DNA of 64,000 nucleotides from Faecalicatena contorta (GCF_003149105.1 NZ_QGDS01000014.1:36879-100878); one strand, 5' to 3'; counted from the stretch's first letter, positions 1-8,715 are shown. The notes: generated by a model from the sequence alone, not told the origin. Made by a program: numbers and translations.

Positions 1-1786
1 CTGACACCTTCTCAAAAGCGGTTTTACCCATATAGACCTCATTGCCTACAGGAAAATCCACAATACCCGCCACTTTAAAGGAGAGAACGGTTCCGTCAAG
101 GCGTTCCGCTTTGAGCGTGTCTCCAACACCCGCAGATAGGTACTCCGCCATTCTCTGCGTAATCAGAACCCCTTTCTCCGGCAAACGAACGGTCATACCA
201 TTTATATCTTTGAAATTGAGGCTTTTTTGTTCTTCGTCCATCACTACAAGATATGGGTTTTGCATTTGGCAGTTTTCCCCGTATAGATAGATACCAAAGG
301 CCATTGTTTCATCAATGTTTTTTGCTCCGTTTAACATACCATAGATGTCCGAAAGCTGTTCCTGTGCCAACGCGGTACGGAGTTTGATTTCCACGTTATA
401 TTGCACCGTCTCATTGAATGCTTTGCCAAGCATCCCATTGATCGAGCTCATTAACCCAAAGCCGCACAGAATCAGTGCCGTGGATCCAATTATTCCAATA
501 AGGCCCATGAGCATCCGCGCCTTATTGCGAAACAGGTTTCGCGTGACGATTTTTCCGCTGAAACTCAGCCTGTACCAAACTGGAGCAATCCGCTCCAGCA
601 CAATACGGTGCCCTTGTACCGGGGGTTTTGGCCGCGTCAATTCCGATGGCATGGATTTGAGCGATTTGCGGCAGGAAAGCACCGTAGCACCACAGGTTAC
701 GACCGCAACGCAAAACGCCGCTAACACAAGATGGGGAGAAAACACTTTCACCCCGTTTGCTTCTATGGTGTAATAAGCAATCCCGACGTTATATAAGGAT
801 TGTGCAATCAAATACCGGGAAAGAAGCCATCCCAAAATCATGCTGGGAACGGTTATTAAAATGCCAAAAAGCGCGTACCGTCTCATGATTTCTCTTTTAG
901 AAAAGCCCAGAGAACGTAGTGTACCCAAATGTTGGCGTTGGTTTTCCATCATACGGGAAACGGTAATCCACGTTACAAGGGCAGCTGTCAGGAAAAAGGC
1001 GATGGAAAACAATAACCCGATTTGCCTTATCCCGGTCATAGCGTCCGCAACCTTTCGGTAGCTCGTCTGGTGATGGCGGTTAAGGATATTTGAACCTGTA
1101 ATTGTTTCGCGCACCGCTTTCGTTATTTCTTCCTGTGAAAGATTTGATCCCTTATCAACAGTAAGGATGATTTCATTAAAAGTAACGTCCGGTAAAGAGG
1201 GCGCGTTTGTATAGGCAAAACCGTATTTGCGGTAGTCGGGAACAGTTAGACCTTCCGGTGCATAATAAACGTATTCCACATTACGGACAATTCCTTTAAT
1301 TAGCCATTGTGTTTGTCCTTCATCACCCCCTGTGGCAATCATGTCTCCAACAGACAGCCCGTGCGCTTCGGCAAAGCGGCTGTCGAGCAATAGGGCGTTT
1401 TTTTCACCCTCATCGAGCAGGCTGCCGTCAAGCAGTTCCGGCACATTGATTATCGCCGTTTCATCTACAGCGTGAATGTGCAGTACCGCATCGGATGAGC
1501 CGGACAAAGCAGCATCAACCACCTTGCGGCGCTGTGCATCTTGAATATTGTCTAAAGCCCGTATACTATTTAAGTCGGAATCGGAAAACTCCGCTTTATA
1601 AATCCAGTAGTCGGCAAGATTGGCACGCTCATAATAATTTAAGACTTCATTTTCAACGGTACTGACATATAAGTTGATTCCGCTGAACAAGGCTATTCCG
1701 AGGGAGCAGATGCATACGATGGCAAGGAAAGACCAGCGGTTCTCCCTAATATCCCGGAAAATCTTTTTTTGCAGCATAGTTACCAT
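1..1786 (-). CDS. ABC transporter permease, FtsX/MacB type (partial)
   Basis: The reading frame runs off the left edge, so only about 595 N-terminal residues are seen. It starts MVTMLQKKIFRDIRENRWS, has an N-terminal membrane helix, then a long extracytoplasmic region of the MacB periplasmic-core kind, then several membrane helices with the FtsX signature (VTWITVSRMMENQRQHLGTL, LRSLGFSKREIMRRYALFG), then a second extracytoplasmic block. This is the duplicated-FtsX layout of exporters that move lipids or peptides or act in resistance. The start overlaps the stop of the upstream ATPase gene (ATGGTAA), showing translational coupling. The two genes should form one transporter under control of the divergent TetR gene. 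The substrate is unknown. Confidence in the family is high; the C-terminus is not in the window. Confidence 0.9.
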   Translation of the reverse strand, partial: MVTMLQKKIFRDIRENRWSFLAIVCICSLGIALFSGINLYVSTVENEVLNYYERANLADYWIYKAEFSDSDLNSIRALDNIQDAQRRKVVDAALSGSSDAVLHIHAVDETAIINVPELLDGSLLDEGEKNALLLDSRFAEAHGLSVGDMIATGGDEGQTQWLIKGIVRNVEYVYYAPEGLTVPDYRKYGFAYTNAPSLPDVTFNEIILTVDKGSNLSQEEITKAVRETITGSNILNRHHQTSYRKVADAMTGIRQIGLLFSIAFFLTAALVTWITVSRMMENQRQHLGTLRSLGFSKREIMRRYALFGILITVPSMILGWLLSRYLIAQSLYNVGIAYYTIEANGVKVFSPHLVLAAFCVAVVTCGATVLSCRKSLKSMPSELTRPKPPVQGHRIVLERIAPVWYRLSFSGKIVTRNLFRNKARMLMGLIGIIGSTALILCGFGLMSSINGMLGKAFNETVQYNVEIKLRTALAQEQLSDIYGMLNGAKNIDETMAFGIYLYGENCQMQNPYLVVMDEEQKSLNFKDINGMTVRLPEKGVLITQRMAEYLSAGVGDTLKAERLDGTVLSFKVAGIVDFPVGNEVYMGKTAFEKVS

Positions 1787-2481
1787 TTGATTCCCTCCAA
1801 ATCCGCAGAATTTTCCTGTTCCATTTCCCGGATTACACTACCGTTCTTCATTTCAATCAGCCGGTCAGCAATCGGAGCCAATAAAGAATTGTGCGTGACG
1901 ATAATTACCGTTTTGCCCATCTTTCGGCTGATGTCGGACAAAACCCCAAGAACGGTTTTGCCTGTTTCGGTGTCCAGCGCACCCGTTGGTTCGTCGCAGA
2001 GAAGCAAATCCGGGTTTTTACAGATCGCCCTGGCAATAGCAACGCGCTGCTGTTCACCACCTGAAAGCTGTGCAGGGAAATTATGCACCCTATCCTTTAG
2101 CCCCACAATCTGCAAGGCTTCATCCGGCTCCAGCGGCGATTTACACACCTGCTTGGCGAGCTCAACATTTTCCTTAGCGGTCAGGTTGGGGATGAGATTG
2201 TAGAATTGAAAAACAAATCCGATTTGATGGCGCCGGTAATCAGTAAGTTCCAAATCATCCATTACGGTAATATCTTTCCCACCAAAGAAGATTTTTCCTG
2301 ACGTGGCGGTGTCCATGCCGCCCAGCAGGTTAAGTACGGTGGTCTTGCCCGCGCCGGAAGGCCCTAAAAGAATGCAAAACTCCCCGTTTTTAACCCGAAA
2401 CGATACGTCGTCCGCAGCCCGAATGACAACCTCTCCCATTTGATACTCTTTTCTTACGTTTTCAAAGCGAATATCTGCCAT
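1780..2481 (-). CDS. ABC transporter ATP-binding protein, LolD/MacB type
   Basis: A 233-residue ATPase with Walker A GPSGAGKTT, a Q-loop in GFVFQFYNLIPNL, signature LSGGEQQRVAIARAI, Walker B LLLCDEPTGALD and the switch histidine in VIIVTHN. The motif spacing and the DEPTGALD ending are those of the MacB/LolD/FtsE subgroup that pairs with FtsX permeases. I chose the ATG at 2481 (MADIRFENV) because GGAAGAGG stands just upstream. A longer frame to 2529 would run into the promoter. The 3' end overlaps the permease start, so both subunits are made together. It is probably repressed by the divergent TetR gene. Confidence 0.93.
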   Translation of the reverse strand: MADIRFENVRKEYQMGEVVIRAADDVSFRVKNGEFCILLGPSGAGKTTVLNLLGGMDTATSGKIFFGGKDITVMDDLELTDYRRHQIGFVFQFYNLIPNLTAKENVELAKQVCKSPLEPDEALQIVGLKDRVHNFPAQLSGGEQQRVAIARAICKNPDLLLCDEPTGALDTETGKTVLGVLSDISRKMGKTVIIVTHNSLLAPIADRLIEMKNGSVIREMEQENSADLEGIKW

Positions 2482-2499
2482 ATCAATACCTCTTCCAAT

Positions 2500-2531
2500 A
2501 TATGAACTATAAATACGTTTACGGTTCATAT
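2500..2531. promoter_or_regulatory. Candidate TetR operator
   Basis: ATATGAAC at 2500-2507 and its inverse GTTCATAT at 2524-2531 form an inverted repeat with a 16-base gap, and a third GTTCATAT lies at 2599-2606. The copies flank both divergent promoters. Their position suggests binding sites for the adjacent TetR protein; this is inference. Confidence 0.5.
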
Positions 2532-2559
2532 GTTATCATATTTTTTGTTGACTTGTCAA
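2530..2559 (-). promoter_or_regulatory. Promoter of the ABC exporter genes
   Basis: On the minus strand, TTGACA (2559-2554) is followed after 18 bases by TAACAT (2535-2530). Its -35 box lies inside the palindrome TTGACTTGTCAA, which also supplies the -35 of the opposite promoter. Confidence 0.5.
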
Positions 2560-2576
2560 GTACCATATGATATATT
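2548..2576 (+). promoter_or_regulatory. Promoter of the TetR gene
   Basis: TTGACT (2548-2553), a 17-base spacer, then TATATT (2571-2576). This is a good sigma-A promoter that overlaps the divergent one, so one repressor could shut both. Confidence 0.65.
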
Positions 2577-2621
2577 ATTTACGAACAAGGTTTATATAGT
2601 TCATATTTTGAGGTGATTATT

Positions 2622-3227
2622 TTGGACGGATTCGAGAAAAGAAGAAACGATAAAAAAAAAGCTATCATGCAGGCCGCTTTGGAGCTATTCGATCAATATG
2701 GGTTTGATAAGGTAACTGTAACGGAGATCGCGGACAAAGCGCATGTCTCCAAGGTATCCATTTACAATTTCTTTGAAAGCAAGGATAACCTGCGTCGTAT
2801 CATCATCAAGGATATGCTGGATGAAAGCACGGAGAAAATCCAGGCACTGATTGAAAAGGATGGAAACTTCATTGAAAAAATTGAGGAGTATATTCAAATC
2901 CGAACTTGGTATTTCGGCAAATACAGCCTGCGGTTCTTTTTTGAAGCTGTTGAGAGCGACCCGGAACTTCGCCAATATCTTGATGATTTTAATGTTTCCA
3001 GCAAACAACTTGTGATGACGTTTATTGAAAAAGGCAAACGCTCCGGCGTTTTTTCACCGGATGCATCCAATACCGCAATCGAAATCTATATTAATATGAT
3101 TCAGACCTACTTAATGCATAATAAGGAAATCCGTGATAAAATTGAACGCAATCCTGAATTGGCAAGGGAGATAAACATGCTGTTTATGGATGGTTTGATC
3201 CGAGGAACAGAATTTCCGAGAACCTAA
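2622..3227 (+). CDS. TetR/AcrR family transcriptional regulator
   Basis: A 201-residue regulator. The N-terminal helix-turn-helix is typical of TetR: AIMQAALELFDQYGFDKVTV, TEIADKAHVSKVSIYNFFES, then KDNLRRIIIKDML. The rest is the variable all-helical ligand domain. I chose the TTG start at 2622 because GAGGTG stands just upstream; the GTG at 2613 lies within that ribosome site. It is divergent from the ABC exporter and shares overlapping promoters flanked by GTTCATAT repeats, so it very likely represses the exporter and itself. The inducer is unknown and may be a substrate of the exporter. Confidence 0.92.
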   Translation: MDGFEKRRNDKKKAIMQAALELFDQYGFDKVTVTEIADKAHVSKVSIYNFFESKDNLRRIIIKDMLDESTEKIQALIEKDGNFIEKIEEYIQIRTWYFGKYSLRFFFEAVESDPELRQYLDDFNVSSKQLVMTFIEKGKRSGVFSPDASNTAIEIYINMIQTYLMHNKEIRDKIERNPELAREINMLFMDGLIRGTEFPRT

Positions 3228-3242
3228 TTACTTAGTATTAAG

Positions 3243-3274
3243 CTGTTGCAGACTCAGTTTGCAGCAGTTTTTTT
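3243..3274 (+). terminator. Terminator of the TetR gene
   Basis: The stem CTGTTGCA/TGCAGCAG (one G-U pair) is followed by a run of seven T, just after the TetR stop codon. Confidence 0.75.
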
Positions 3275-3287
3275 GTTCCGGCAATAC

Positions 3288-3888
3288 CTACACAGTAAAG
3301 CCGCGTTTACACTTTGCCGCTAAACGACAAACAGGACAGCTGCAGTCACAGTTGCACATTTTCGTAATTTGCCCTGCGGTCAAATCACAGAAAAATGCTT
3401 GTTGGCGAGCTTCCCCAACCCCTGGCACCTCGATGTTGGCCCGAAGTGATTGCTGCCATACAAAAATACCACCCATAGTCTTACTTGGGGGACATACCGA
3501 TATGACGCTCAAACATAGCAGCCAGCTTGCGCCTGTCCACAGCAAACTCTTTTGCTGTTTGGGAGATTGTAATATCCTCTGCGTAGTTTTGGCGAATATA
3601 TTCCATGATCTGCTCCACCCAAACGTCATCATGACCAGGAACCCTTTTTTTTGCGGAATCAAAGAACTCGCCCAGAAGTCTTGTGAACAACAACTTTGTC
3701 CTGAATCGTTCGACGACACCGGGTGCAGATTGGTTCACCATAAGCTGATGAATTAAGTCCGGGATTTTAGCATTTTTTCCTGTGGAGAGTGAAAAATGTG
3801 CCTGATAAAAAGGGAACCCTCTTACTTCATTCTTAGGGATGTTGTAGTGTATAACAGCAAAGCGCCATGCGGACTGGTTTCACTGCCG
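3288..3888 (-). pseudogene. AraC family regulator remnant
   Basis: Minus-strand frames from about 3888 to 3481 read as the middle of an AraC-type regulator. The end of a cupin-like sensor domain is seen (AVIHYNIPKNEV, FPFYQAHFSLSTGKNAKIPD), then the first helices of the DNA-binding domain (IMEYIRQNYAEDITISQTAK, FAVDRRKLAAMFERHIGMSP), then a stop where the second helix-turn-helix should begin. The N-terminal part is in another frame (VPPGSKYTGSETSPHG). The downstream stretch to 3288 ends in a Cys-rich tail (CNCDCSCPVC) that I cannot place. Frameshifts and the missing C-terminus make this a decayed gene. Confidence 0.7.
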
Positions 3889-4145
3889 GTATATTTGCTT
3901 CCGGGTGGAACGGTGGATGTATATATATCTAAAAACGAACCGTCCGCATATATTTAACATCGGGATATCCCATTGCAAGAGATGTGTTTTTGCCGTAATT
4001 TCACCAACACGCATTCCGTTTTTAAATCGGACTCCATTAAAACCAGAAGTATTATCTGACGTGTTTCATCAACGATTGCTGTTAAAATTGATTGTGCATT
4101 TTTAAAATCTTCTTGTATTATTTTTATATGTTCTTGTTTATCCAT
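3889..4145 (-). pseudogene. ArsR-type winged-helix remnant
   Basis: It starts MDKQEHIKIIQEDFKNAQSI, continues DETRQIILLVLMESD, and would continue in the -1 frame as GMRVGEITAKTHL. These are the first helices of an ArsR-family domain, with a frameshift in the run TTTAAAAACGG. After THL the sequence runs into the AraC remnant, so a deletion seems to have joined two regulator genes. It is not expected to make a working protein. Confidence 0.65.
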
Positions 4146-4441
4146 AATTAATACCTTGCCTTTCGTTCTTTAGTTCGCACCAATAAACTATTGAATGTAT
4201 AATACTCTTAAAAAGAAAAAATACAACATTGAGAAAGCAAAACGAGACGAACTTTTTCCTGATTTTATTTTCATATATTTTGTTTTCTTTCAATTTTATT
4301 TCTCATTATAAATCTTGGTATAAAAAAAGACGTTCCGCTTTACGGAAACGTCTTTAATATTTGGTAAGATACTTCTACTTACCTATTCTATTCAATTTTC
4401 ATTTGCTGTCTCCCAACACTTCAGGTCTATAACCTAGGTCA
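4146..4441. other. Intergenic stretch with a terminator
   Basis: AT-rich spacer between regulator remnants and the cupin gene. The only clear element is the hairpin at 4329-4355. No gene was seen. Confidence 0.5.
4324..4356 (-). terminator. Terminator of the cupin gene
   Basis: The stem AAGACGTT-CCG/CGG-AAACGTCTT has one unpaired base. On the minus strand it is followed by seven T. It lies downstream of the cupin gene. Confidence 0.75.
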
Positions 4442-4789
4442 TTAAACATTTGCATCTGTTGCAAAGGCCTCTGAACCCATTGGCGAAATTGTGACGTAAA
4501 GGCGCAAGACATCTTCGCCGACGTTTATAACCTGCAAACTTTCCTGCCCGTCAACCTGCATTAACTCGCCCACCTGCAGCAAGGTTTCATTGCCATCCGT
4601 AACAACTTTGGCATTACCCTCCATAACCTGCAGGAAAAGGGTTGATTCTAGATGTGTGTGTCCCGGTAGTATTTCCCCTTTTGCAATATTTAGAACAAAG
4701 GCAATTACATTATCGCTTTTGAAAATCATCCGCTTGGCGATTTTTCCTTGAGGCTCATGAAAATAATCATTGAAAATAAACTTGTTCAT
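4442..4789 (-). CDS. Small cupin-domain protein
   Basis: A 115-residue single-domain cupin. The first cupin motif is seen as GEILPGHTHLESTLFLQVMEG, with metal-ligand-like His at HTH and a Glu four residues on; the second is weaker (VGELMQVDGQESLQVINVGE). Such small cupins are cytoplasmic and may be isomerases, metal-dependent enzymes or sensors; the sequence does not say which. A clear AGGAGG stands 6-8 bases before the ATG. The gene is alone, with its own terminator and a perfect palindrome in its promoter region. Confidence 0.85.
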   Translation of the reverse strand: MNKFIFNDYFHEPQGKIAKRMIFKSDNVIAFVLNIAKGEILPGHTHLESTLFLQVMEGNAKVVTDGNETLLQVGELMQVDGQESLQVINVGEDVLRLYVTISPMGSEAFATDANV

Positions 4790-4829
4790 AGATAAATCCT
4801 CCTTTAATTTAATCTTAAACTTTAATATA

Positions 4830-4841
4830 CCCCAATTGGGG
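4830..4841. promoter_or_regulatory. Perfect palindrome, candidate operator
   Basis: CCCCAATTGGGG sits 40 bases before the cupin start, directly upstream of a minus-strand TATATT that could be the -10 box. A protein bound here would overlap the promoter. The regulator is unknown. Confidence 0.5.
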
Positions 4842-4863
4842 CATATAATAACTAATTTCTTCT

Positions 4864-4992
4864 CTACAGAACATTTAAATATCTGTCTATTTGCATTATT
4901 ATATCATCAATTGGAATATCCTGTCTATCCGTTATGACAACAATTCTCTCATTCTCGTTTATCTTTTTAACCGTATCCGCATTGATATGGTA
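4864..4992 (-). pseudogene. C-terminal gene fragment
   Basis: An open frame of about 42 codons without a start reads INADTVKKINENERIVVITD then RQDIPIDDIIMQIDRYLNVL and a stop. It looks like the tail of a longer cytoplasmic protein. I do not recognise the family. Confidence 0.3.
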
Positions 4993-5071
4993 TAATTAAT
5001 TCTGCAAATTAAAAATCCCTATGTATTTATTAGAACACGTCCCAAGAGATATCAAAGCACTTGAATAAGTG

Positions 5072-5115
5072 TTAATGGGCAGGGGAAAATTAAATAATTT
5101 TCCCCTGCCCATTAA
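5072..5115 (-). terminator. Large hairpin after the sugar dehydrogenase
   Basis: Perfect 19-bp arms (TTAATGGGCAGGGGAAAAT and its complement) around a 6-base loop, 10 bases beyond the stop codon of the minus-strand gene. It most likely ends transcription. Confidence 0.75.
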
Positions 5116-5125
5116 GTGCAAAGTG

Positions 5126-6196
5126 TTATAACCGGAGAATTCTATCATTCCCGGGACTTGGAAGTCCTCTGCCGTCCAGGTTGCTGGTAGTAAGGTATAT
5201 AGAACCATCTCTTGCCTGATAGGCTTCCCTTAATCGTCCGTAAAGGACCTCCAATAATTGTTCCACATTAACCACTTGTGTGCCGGATTCGTCGAAGGTG
5301 ATTGCCAGGAGTACGCTCCCTCGAAGTGTTGATACAAACAACTGACCTATTCGGGGACCGGTGGTTATAAAGGCTATTCCCGCAGGAGCCCAGGTATCAT
5401 TCCCGCTTTGTATGACAGGCTTAATAAAATCATATCCCTGCATTTCTTCATCACCTATAACTAAGGGCCAGCCATAGTTGCCGCCCGGTTGTATGATATT
5501 AATTTCATCATGGGCTGTTTCTCCATGGTCCGAGGCATATAACACACCGCTGTTATTCCAGGCCAAACCCTGAGGATTTCTAAGTCCCAGGGCATAAACT
5601 GGTGAACCCTGGAAGGGGTTATCAGGGGGAATACTTCCGTCTGTTCCAATACGTAAAATCTTACCTGCCAGACTATTTATATCCTGTGCAAGATCTCGTT
5701 TACCAGCATCCCCGGTAGTTATATACAGGTAACCATCAGGGCCAATTTTTATCCTTCCGCCATTATGGACCTGGCCTGCCGGGATATGGTCCAAAATAAT
5801 TTCCTCCTCAGGTACTGCATTGTCCTGAATACGCATACGCACCACACGGCTGTAAAGCGCTCCGTTTTCCTCATAGGTATACATAAGATAAATATATCCG
5901 TTTGAGAGAAAATTCCTGTCTAAAGCAAGCCCCATAAGCCCGCCTTCTCCCATACTGACAAAAGGAGGGCCAAATGTATACAACGGCACCGGGTTTAATA
6001 TCTCGTCTTCTATGACACGCAAGTTTCCTCTGCGCTCCGTAAAAAACAGTCTGCCGTCTTCACTAATATCTACTGCCCAAGGTACATGGAGGTTTTCTGC
6101 AATGGTCTGAACCTGAAATGAAGAATTCTGGGCTTTAAGTATACTCAACTGGTTATAATCCGCTTTGCTTAATCTGATAGAACTTCGGTTAATCAT
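5126..6196 (-). CDS. PQQ-dependent sugar dehydrogenase family protein (GSDH)
   Basis: A 356-residue protein of the glucose/sorbosone dehydrogenase fold, a six-bladed beta-propeller. Seen blades include VPWAVDISEDGRLFFTERRG, GLMGLALDRNF, GQVHNGGRIKIGPDGYLYIT and GLRNPQGLAW, with NYGWP near 265. Family members oxidise aldose sugars with PQQ, but many Firmicute copies have no known electron acceptor. The ATG at 6196 has AAGGAA seven bases upstream; the longer frame overlaps the neighbour gene. No signal peptide is seen from this start, which is unusual for an enzyme family that is usually exported. It follows the diguanylate cyclase gene by about 90 bases and may be cotranscribed with it. Confidence 0.82.
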   Translation of the reverse strand: MINRSSIRLSKADYNQLSILKAQNSSFQVQTIAENLHVPWAVDISEDGRLFFTERRGNLRVIEDEILNPVPLYTFGPPFVSMGEGGLMGLALDRNFLSNGYIYLMYTYEENGALYSRVVRMRIQDNAVPEEEIILDHIPAGQVHNGGRIKIGPDGYLYITTGDAGKRDLAQDINSLAGKILRIGTDGSIPPDNPFQGSPVYALGLRNPQGLAWNNSGVLYASDHGETAHDEINIIQPGGNYGWPLVIGDEEMQGYDFIKPVIQSGNDTWAPAGIAFITTGPRIGQLFVSTLRGSVLLAITFDESGTQVVNVEQLLEVLYGRLREAYQARDGSIYLTTSNLDGRGLPSPGNDRILRL

Positions 6197-6287
6197 GGCT
6201 TGTTCCTTAATATGCTTTACCGGCACTGCCTGCCGTATCCTCCCTAGTACTATATGTAAGGAAACAGAATTATGTGCGCGGTATGTC

Positions 6288-7889
6288 CTATACAAATTGC
6301 CTGAACACAACCTTATTTTTCCCAGTATTCTTAGCCAGATAAAGATTTTGGTCAGCCATCTGGATTAAATCATTTTTTTTAAGACAGGGCTGTGCATAAT
6401 AGGCAACTCCTATACTGACAGTCAGATTTCCGTTCGGCTGGGTATCCTGGTATTTGAATTCATACTCTTCTAGTGATTTTCTGATCTTTTCCGCGGTGTT
6501 TTTGACCCCTTCTGCCGAAGTCTGACAGCATATCACCACAAACTCTTCTCCACCGTAACGGCACAGTATACCGTTAGAACAAAGGGATTCCTTTACGACA
6601 TTTACAAGGGTTTGGAGAAGTTCGTCCCCGGCCTGGTGCCCGTTTAAATCATTATAGACCTTGAAATAATCAATATCGAACATAATCAAGCCGAAATTAT
6701 TTCCAGCTTTAATAGCTTCATATTCACAGTTTTGCATCTTAGAAACTCGGTCGATTTCCTGCTCCAGCCGTTCGTCAAAGAAATAACGGTTGTATGTCTG
6801 GGTCAGCCAGTCTTTCATCGCCAGACTCCGCAATTTTTCATTCAGCATGATTACTTCTTCTAGATTTTTTTTATGTTCTGTAATATCTTTGATGAGCATG
6901 ATGGTTCCTACATGATTGTTTTTAAAAATAACCGGAGTTATTTCCGACTGGTAATATCTTGCACCGTCCCTGGACGGACACTGCATTTCCATACTTATCG
7001 TTGTCTGTTCACAGACCGATGTACGAACCTTATGAATAAACTGATCTTTGTCAAAACCAGGACAGCCTCGTTTGATAACCTCACAAATTCCGGCTTTTCT
7101 GGAAACGCCGTCCCAGTTCGTTATAAATGCATTATTGAAATCAACAATTTCATATTCTTCACTGAAAACCACATAAGCATCGGAAATAATATTAACAACC
7201 TTATGCAAAGCAATCGGAACAATATTTAAAAAATCCAATTTCACAATAGCCAAAATAAAAAGAATAGCAGTAACGGAAAAAACGATGTTTTCCACAGCCG
7301 CTGACCAGTCAAAGATATGAAACGTACTGAACGTGTCTGCAATTAACGAGATCAAAATACCCCCAAAAATAAGCATAGCCTGCCTGGAAAAAAAACCAAA
7401 GTTTTTAACGGAATAATGAAGAAGATAAAAAAGACCGATTCCGATGCATAAATAGGAATAGACTGTATGGACGGAAAAATAAAACCTGAAATCCTGCTCA
7501 GATGGGATCAAGCTGAAGGTTTTATAAAAAAAATTATGGTGAGAGTTAGTGAATAAGACGGCAAGGGAAACAAACGGCACAACAAACAACAGAGCATATT
7601 TCCAAGAAAATTTAATCCTGGTATGGACAAAAATTAAACTGGTAAATAAAGTGGCCAGCGAGACAAAAATAATGCCAATAAAATACATTTTTTCACTGAC
7701 AGCCAATACCCATGGTATCCCTGAAAAGGTTATATAGCATAAGACTGAAGTATTCCAGGTCAGCAGGCTGACTGCTATAGCCATGACGGCATAGTGAATC
7801 TGCTTTTTCTTGCTTTTTAAAGCAATTAAAAATAACAAAATTAGCATAAACAGTATAGAAATCACTAACAGAATCTGATAAACTGCCAT
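6288..7889 (-). CDS. Membrane-bound diguanylate cyclase (7TM-PAS-GGDEF)
   Basis: A 533-residue protein. The first 225 residues form about seven membrane helices of the type found at the N-terminus of some histidine kinases. A PAS domain follows (ISDAYVVFSEEYEIVDFNNA, then VGTIMLIKDITEH), then a GGDEF domain with active-site RYGGEEFVVICC and the metal-binding FDIDYFKVYND. The motif is GGEEF, which is compatible with activity. It should make cyclic di-GMP from two GTP in response to a membrane or PAS signal. No EAL domain is present. The ATG has GAGG nine bases upstream. The gene stands before the sugar dehydrogenase on the same strand. Confidence 0.92.
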   Translation of the reverse strand: MAVYQILLVISILFMLILLFLIALKSKKKQIHYAVMAIAVSLLTWNTSVLCYITFSGIPWVLAVSEKMYFIGIIFVSLATLFTSLIFVHTRIKFSWKYALLFVVPFVSLAVLFTNSHHNFFYKTFSLIPSEQDFRFYFSVHTVYSYLCIGIGLFYLLHYSVKNFGFFSRQAMLIFGGILISLIADTFSTFHIFDWSAAVENIVFSVTAILFILAIVKLDFLNIVPIALHKVVNIISDAYVVFSEEYEIVDFNNAFITNWDGVSRKAGICEVIKRGCPGFDKDQFIHKVRTSVCEQTTISMEMQCPSRDGARYYQSEITPVIFKNNHVGTIMLIKDITEHKKNLEEVIMLNEKLRSLAMKDWLTQTYNRYFFDERLEQEIDRVSKMQNCEYEAIKAGNNFGLIMFDIDYFKVYNDLNGHQAGDELLQTLVNVVKESLCSNGILCRYGGEEFVVICCQTSAEGVKNTAEKIRKSLEEYEFKYQDTQPNGNLTVSIGVAYYAQPCLKKNDLIQMADQNLYLAKNTGKNKVVFRQFV

Positions 7890-8265
7890 CCAAAAAACCT
7901 CTTTCGTATAATTTTATATCTCTAAAAATAAAACACAAACACGGAAGGATATCAAGAAAAAATCCAGGAAGTTGTCTGAGATGACTGCAACCGCCTGCAT
8001 GGCTCGACAACAATAAGGCTCATATCTATCAATCTTTCAACTTTCCTTTTATTATATTTCCAGTAATGCTGACGTTCGTGCTTTCTTTTGTACAAATTGG
8101 CTATGCTAATTATAACATGGCACCTCCTATTTATCGATGTATTATTTAATAAATATAAAAAAGTTGCTTACCCTGTAAAACAGCAAACAACCTTTTGTTT
8201 TCGTATTTCTTATTAAATTATTTGAAAATGCTTTAAAGCATCCTTGACTGCATCTGCCTTTTCAG
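7890..8265. other. Intergenic region
   Basis: An AT-rich spacer holding the probable promoter of the cyclase and an imperfect hairpin at 8156-8195. I see no gene and no clear cyclic di-GMP riboswitch. Confidence 0.4.
8156..8196 (-). terminator. Imperfect terminator after the SRPBCC gene
   Basis: On the minus strand, GTTGTTTGCTGT pairs imperfectly with ACAGGGTAAGCAAC and is followed by six T. Confidence 0.45.
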
Positions 8266-8715
8266 CTATTTATTAATAGAGATCTTTTTTTCTGCAAGAG
8301 TTTTTATACGCTCCAGGGCTCTGGGAAACCTGATTTTAAATGTTTCTTTTTGTTCTTGTGGAACATCAGTTTTAATAATTAATGTAGTAACTCCATTTTT
8401 TTCGATAAGGGAATAGCTTTCTCTCCCCCCAGTCCACTCTTTTTCACGTTCCTCCTGTCCATTTTCTTTTGTGTCTGCACTGTGTCTGAATAATACAAAT
8501 TCATTCGGATTAAGTTTCTCTATCAGACTTGTCACACCGTAACCATTTACAGATGATACAAACTGGACTTCATTTCCTTCGTTCATTACTCCATTCATAT
8601 ATGTGCCTTCATCAATAATATTTGCCCAGTCACGGAATGTTATATCTTCCCAAAGCGTTGCCCAGACGCTTTCTTTAGAGGCATTTATTTCGATTGAGAA
8701 TTGGATTTCTTTCAT
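8266..8715 (-). CDS. SRPBCC (START/Bet v1-like) domain protein
   Basis: A 149-residue protein with the SRPBCC fold. It opens with IEINASKESVWATLWEDITF, the usual first strand and helix, and ends in a long C-terminal helix (PRALERIKTLAEKKI). The fold binds hydrophobic ligands in a deep pocket; Aha1-like and polyketide-cyclase-like versions are common in Firmicutes. I chose the ATG at 8715, where the domain begins; the in-frame ATG at 8727 is nearly on top of AAAGGA. The longer frame adds residues unlike the family. It appears monocistronic. The ligand is unknown. Confidence 0.75.
   Translation of the reverse strand: MKEIQFSIEINASKESVWATLWEDITFRDWANIIDEGTYMNGVMNEGNEVQFVSSVNGYGVTSLIEKLNPNEFVLFRHSADTKENGQEEREKEWTGGRESYSLIEKNGVTTLIIKTDVPQEQKETFKIRFPRALERIKTLAEKKISINK

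Noticed and set aside
7693..8013. A 106-codon minus-strand frame overlapping the cyclase start
   Set aside because: It overlaps the well-supported diguanylate cyclase in another frame and matches no domain.
7890..8265. Possible cyclic di-GMP riboswitch before the cyclase
   Set aside because: The conserved aptamer core could not be found on either strand.
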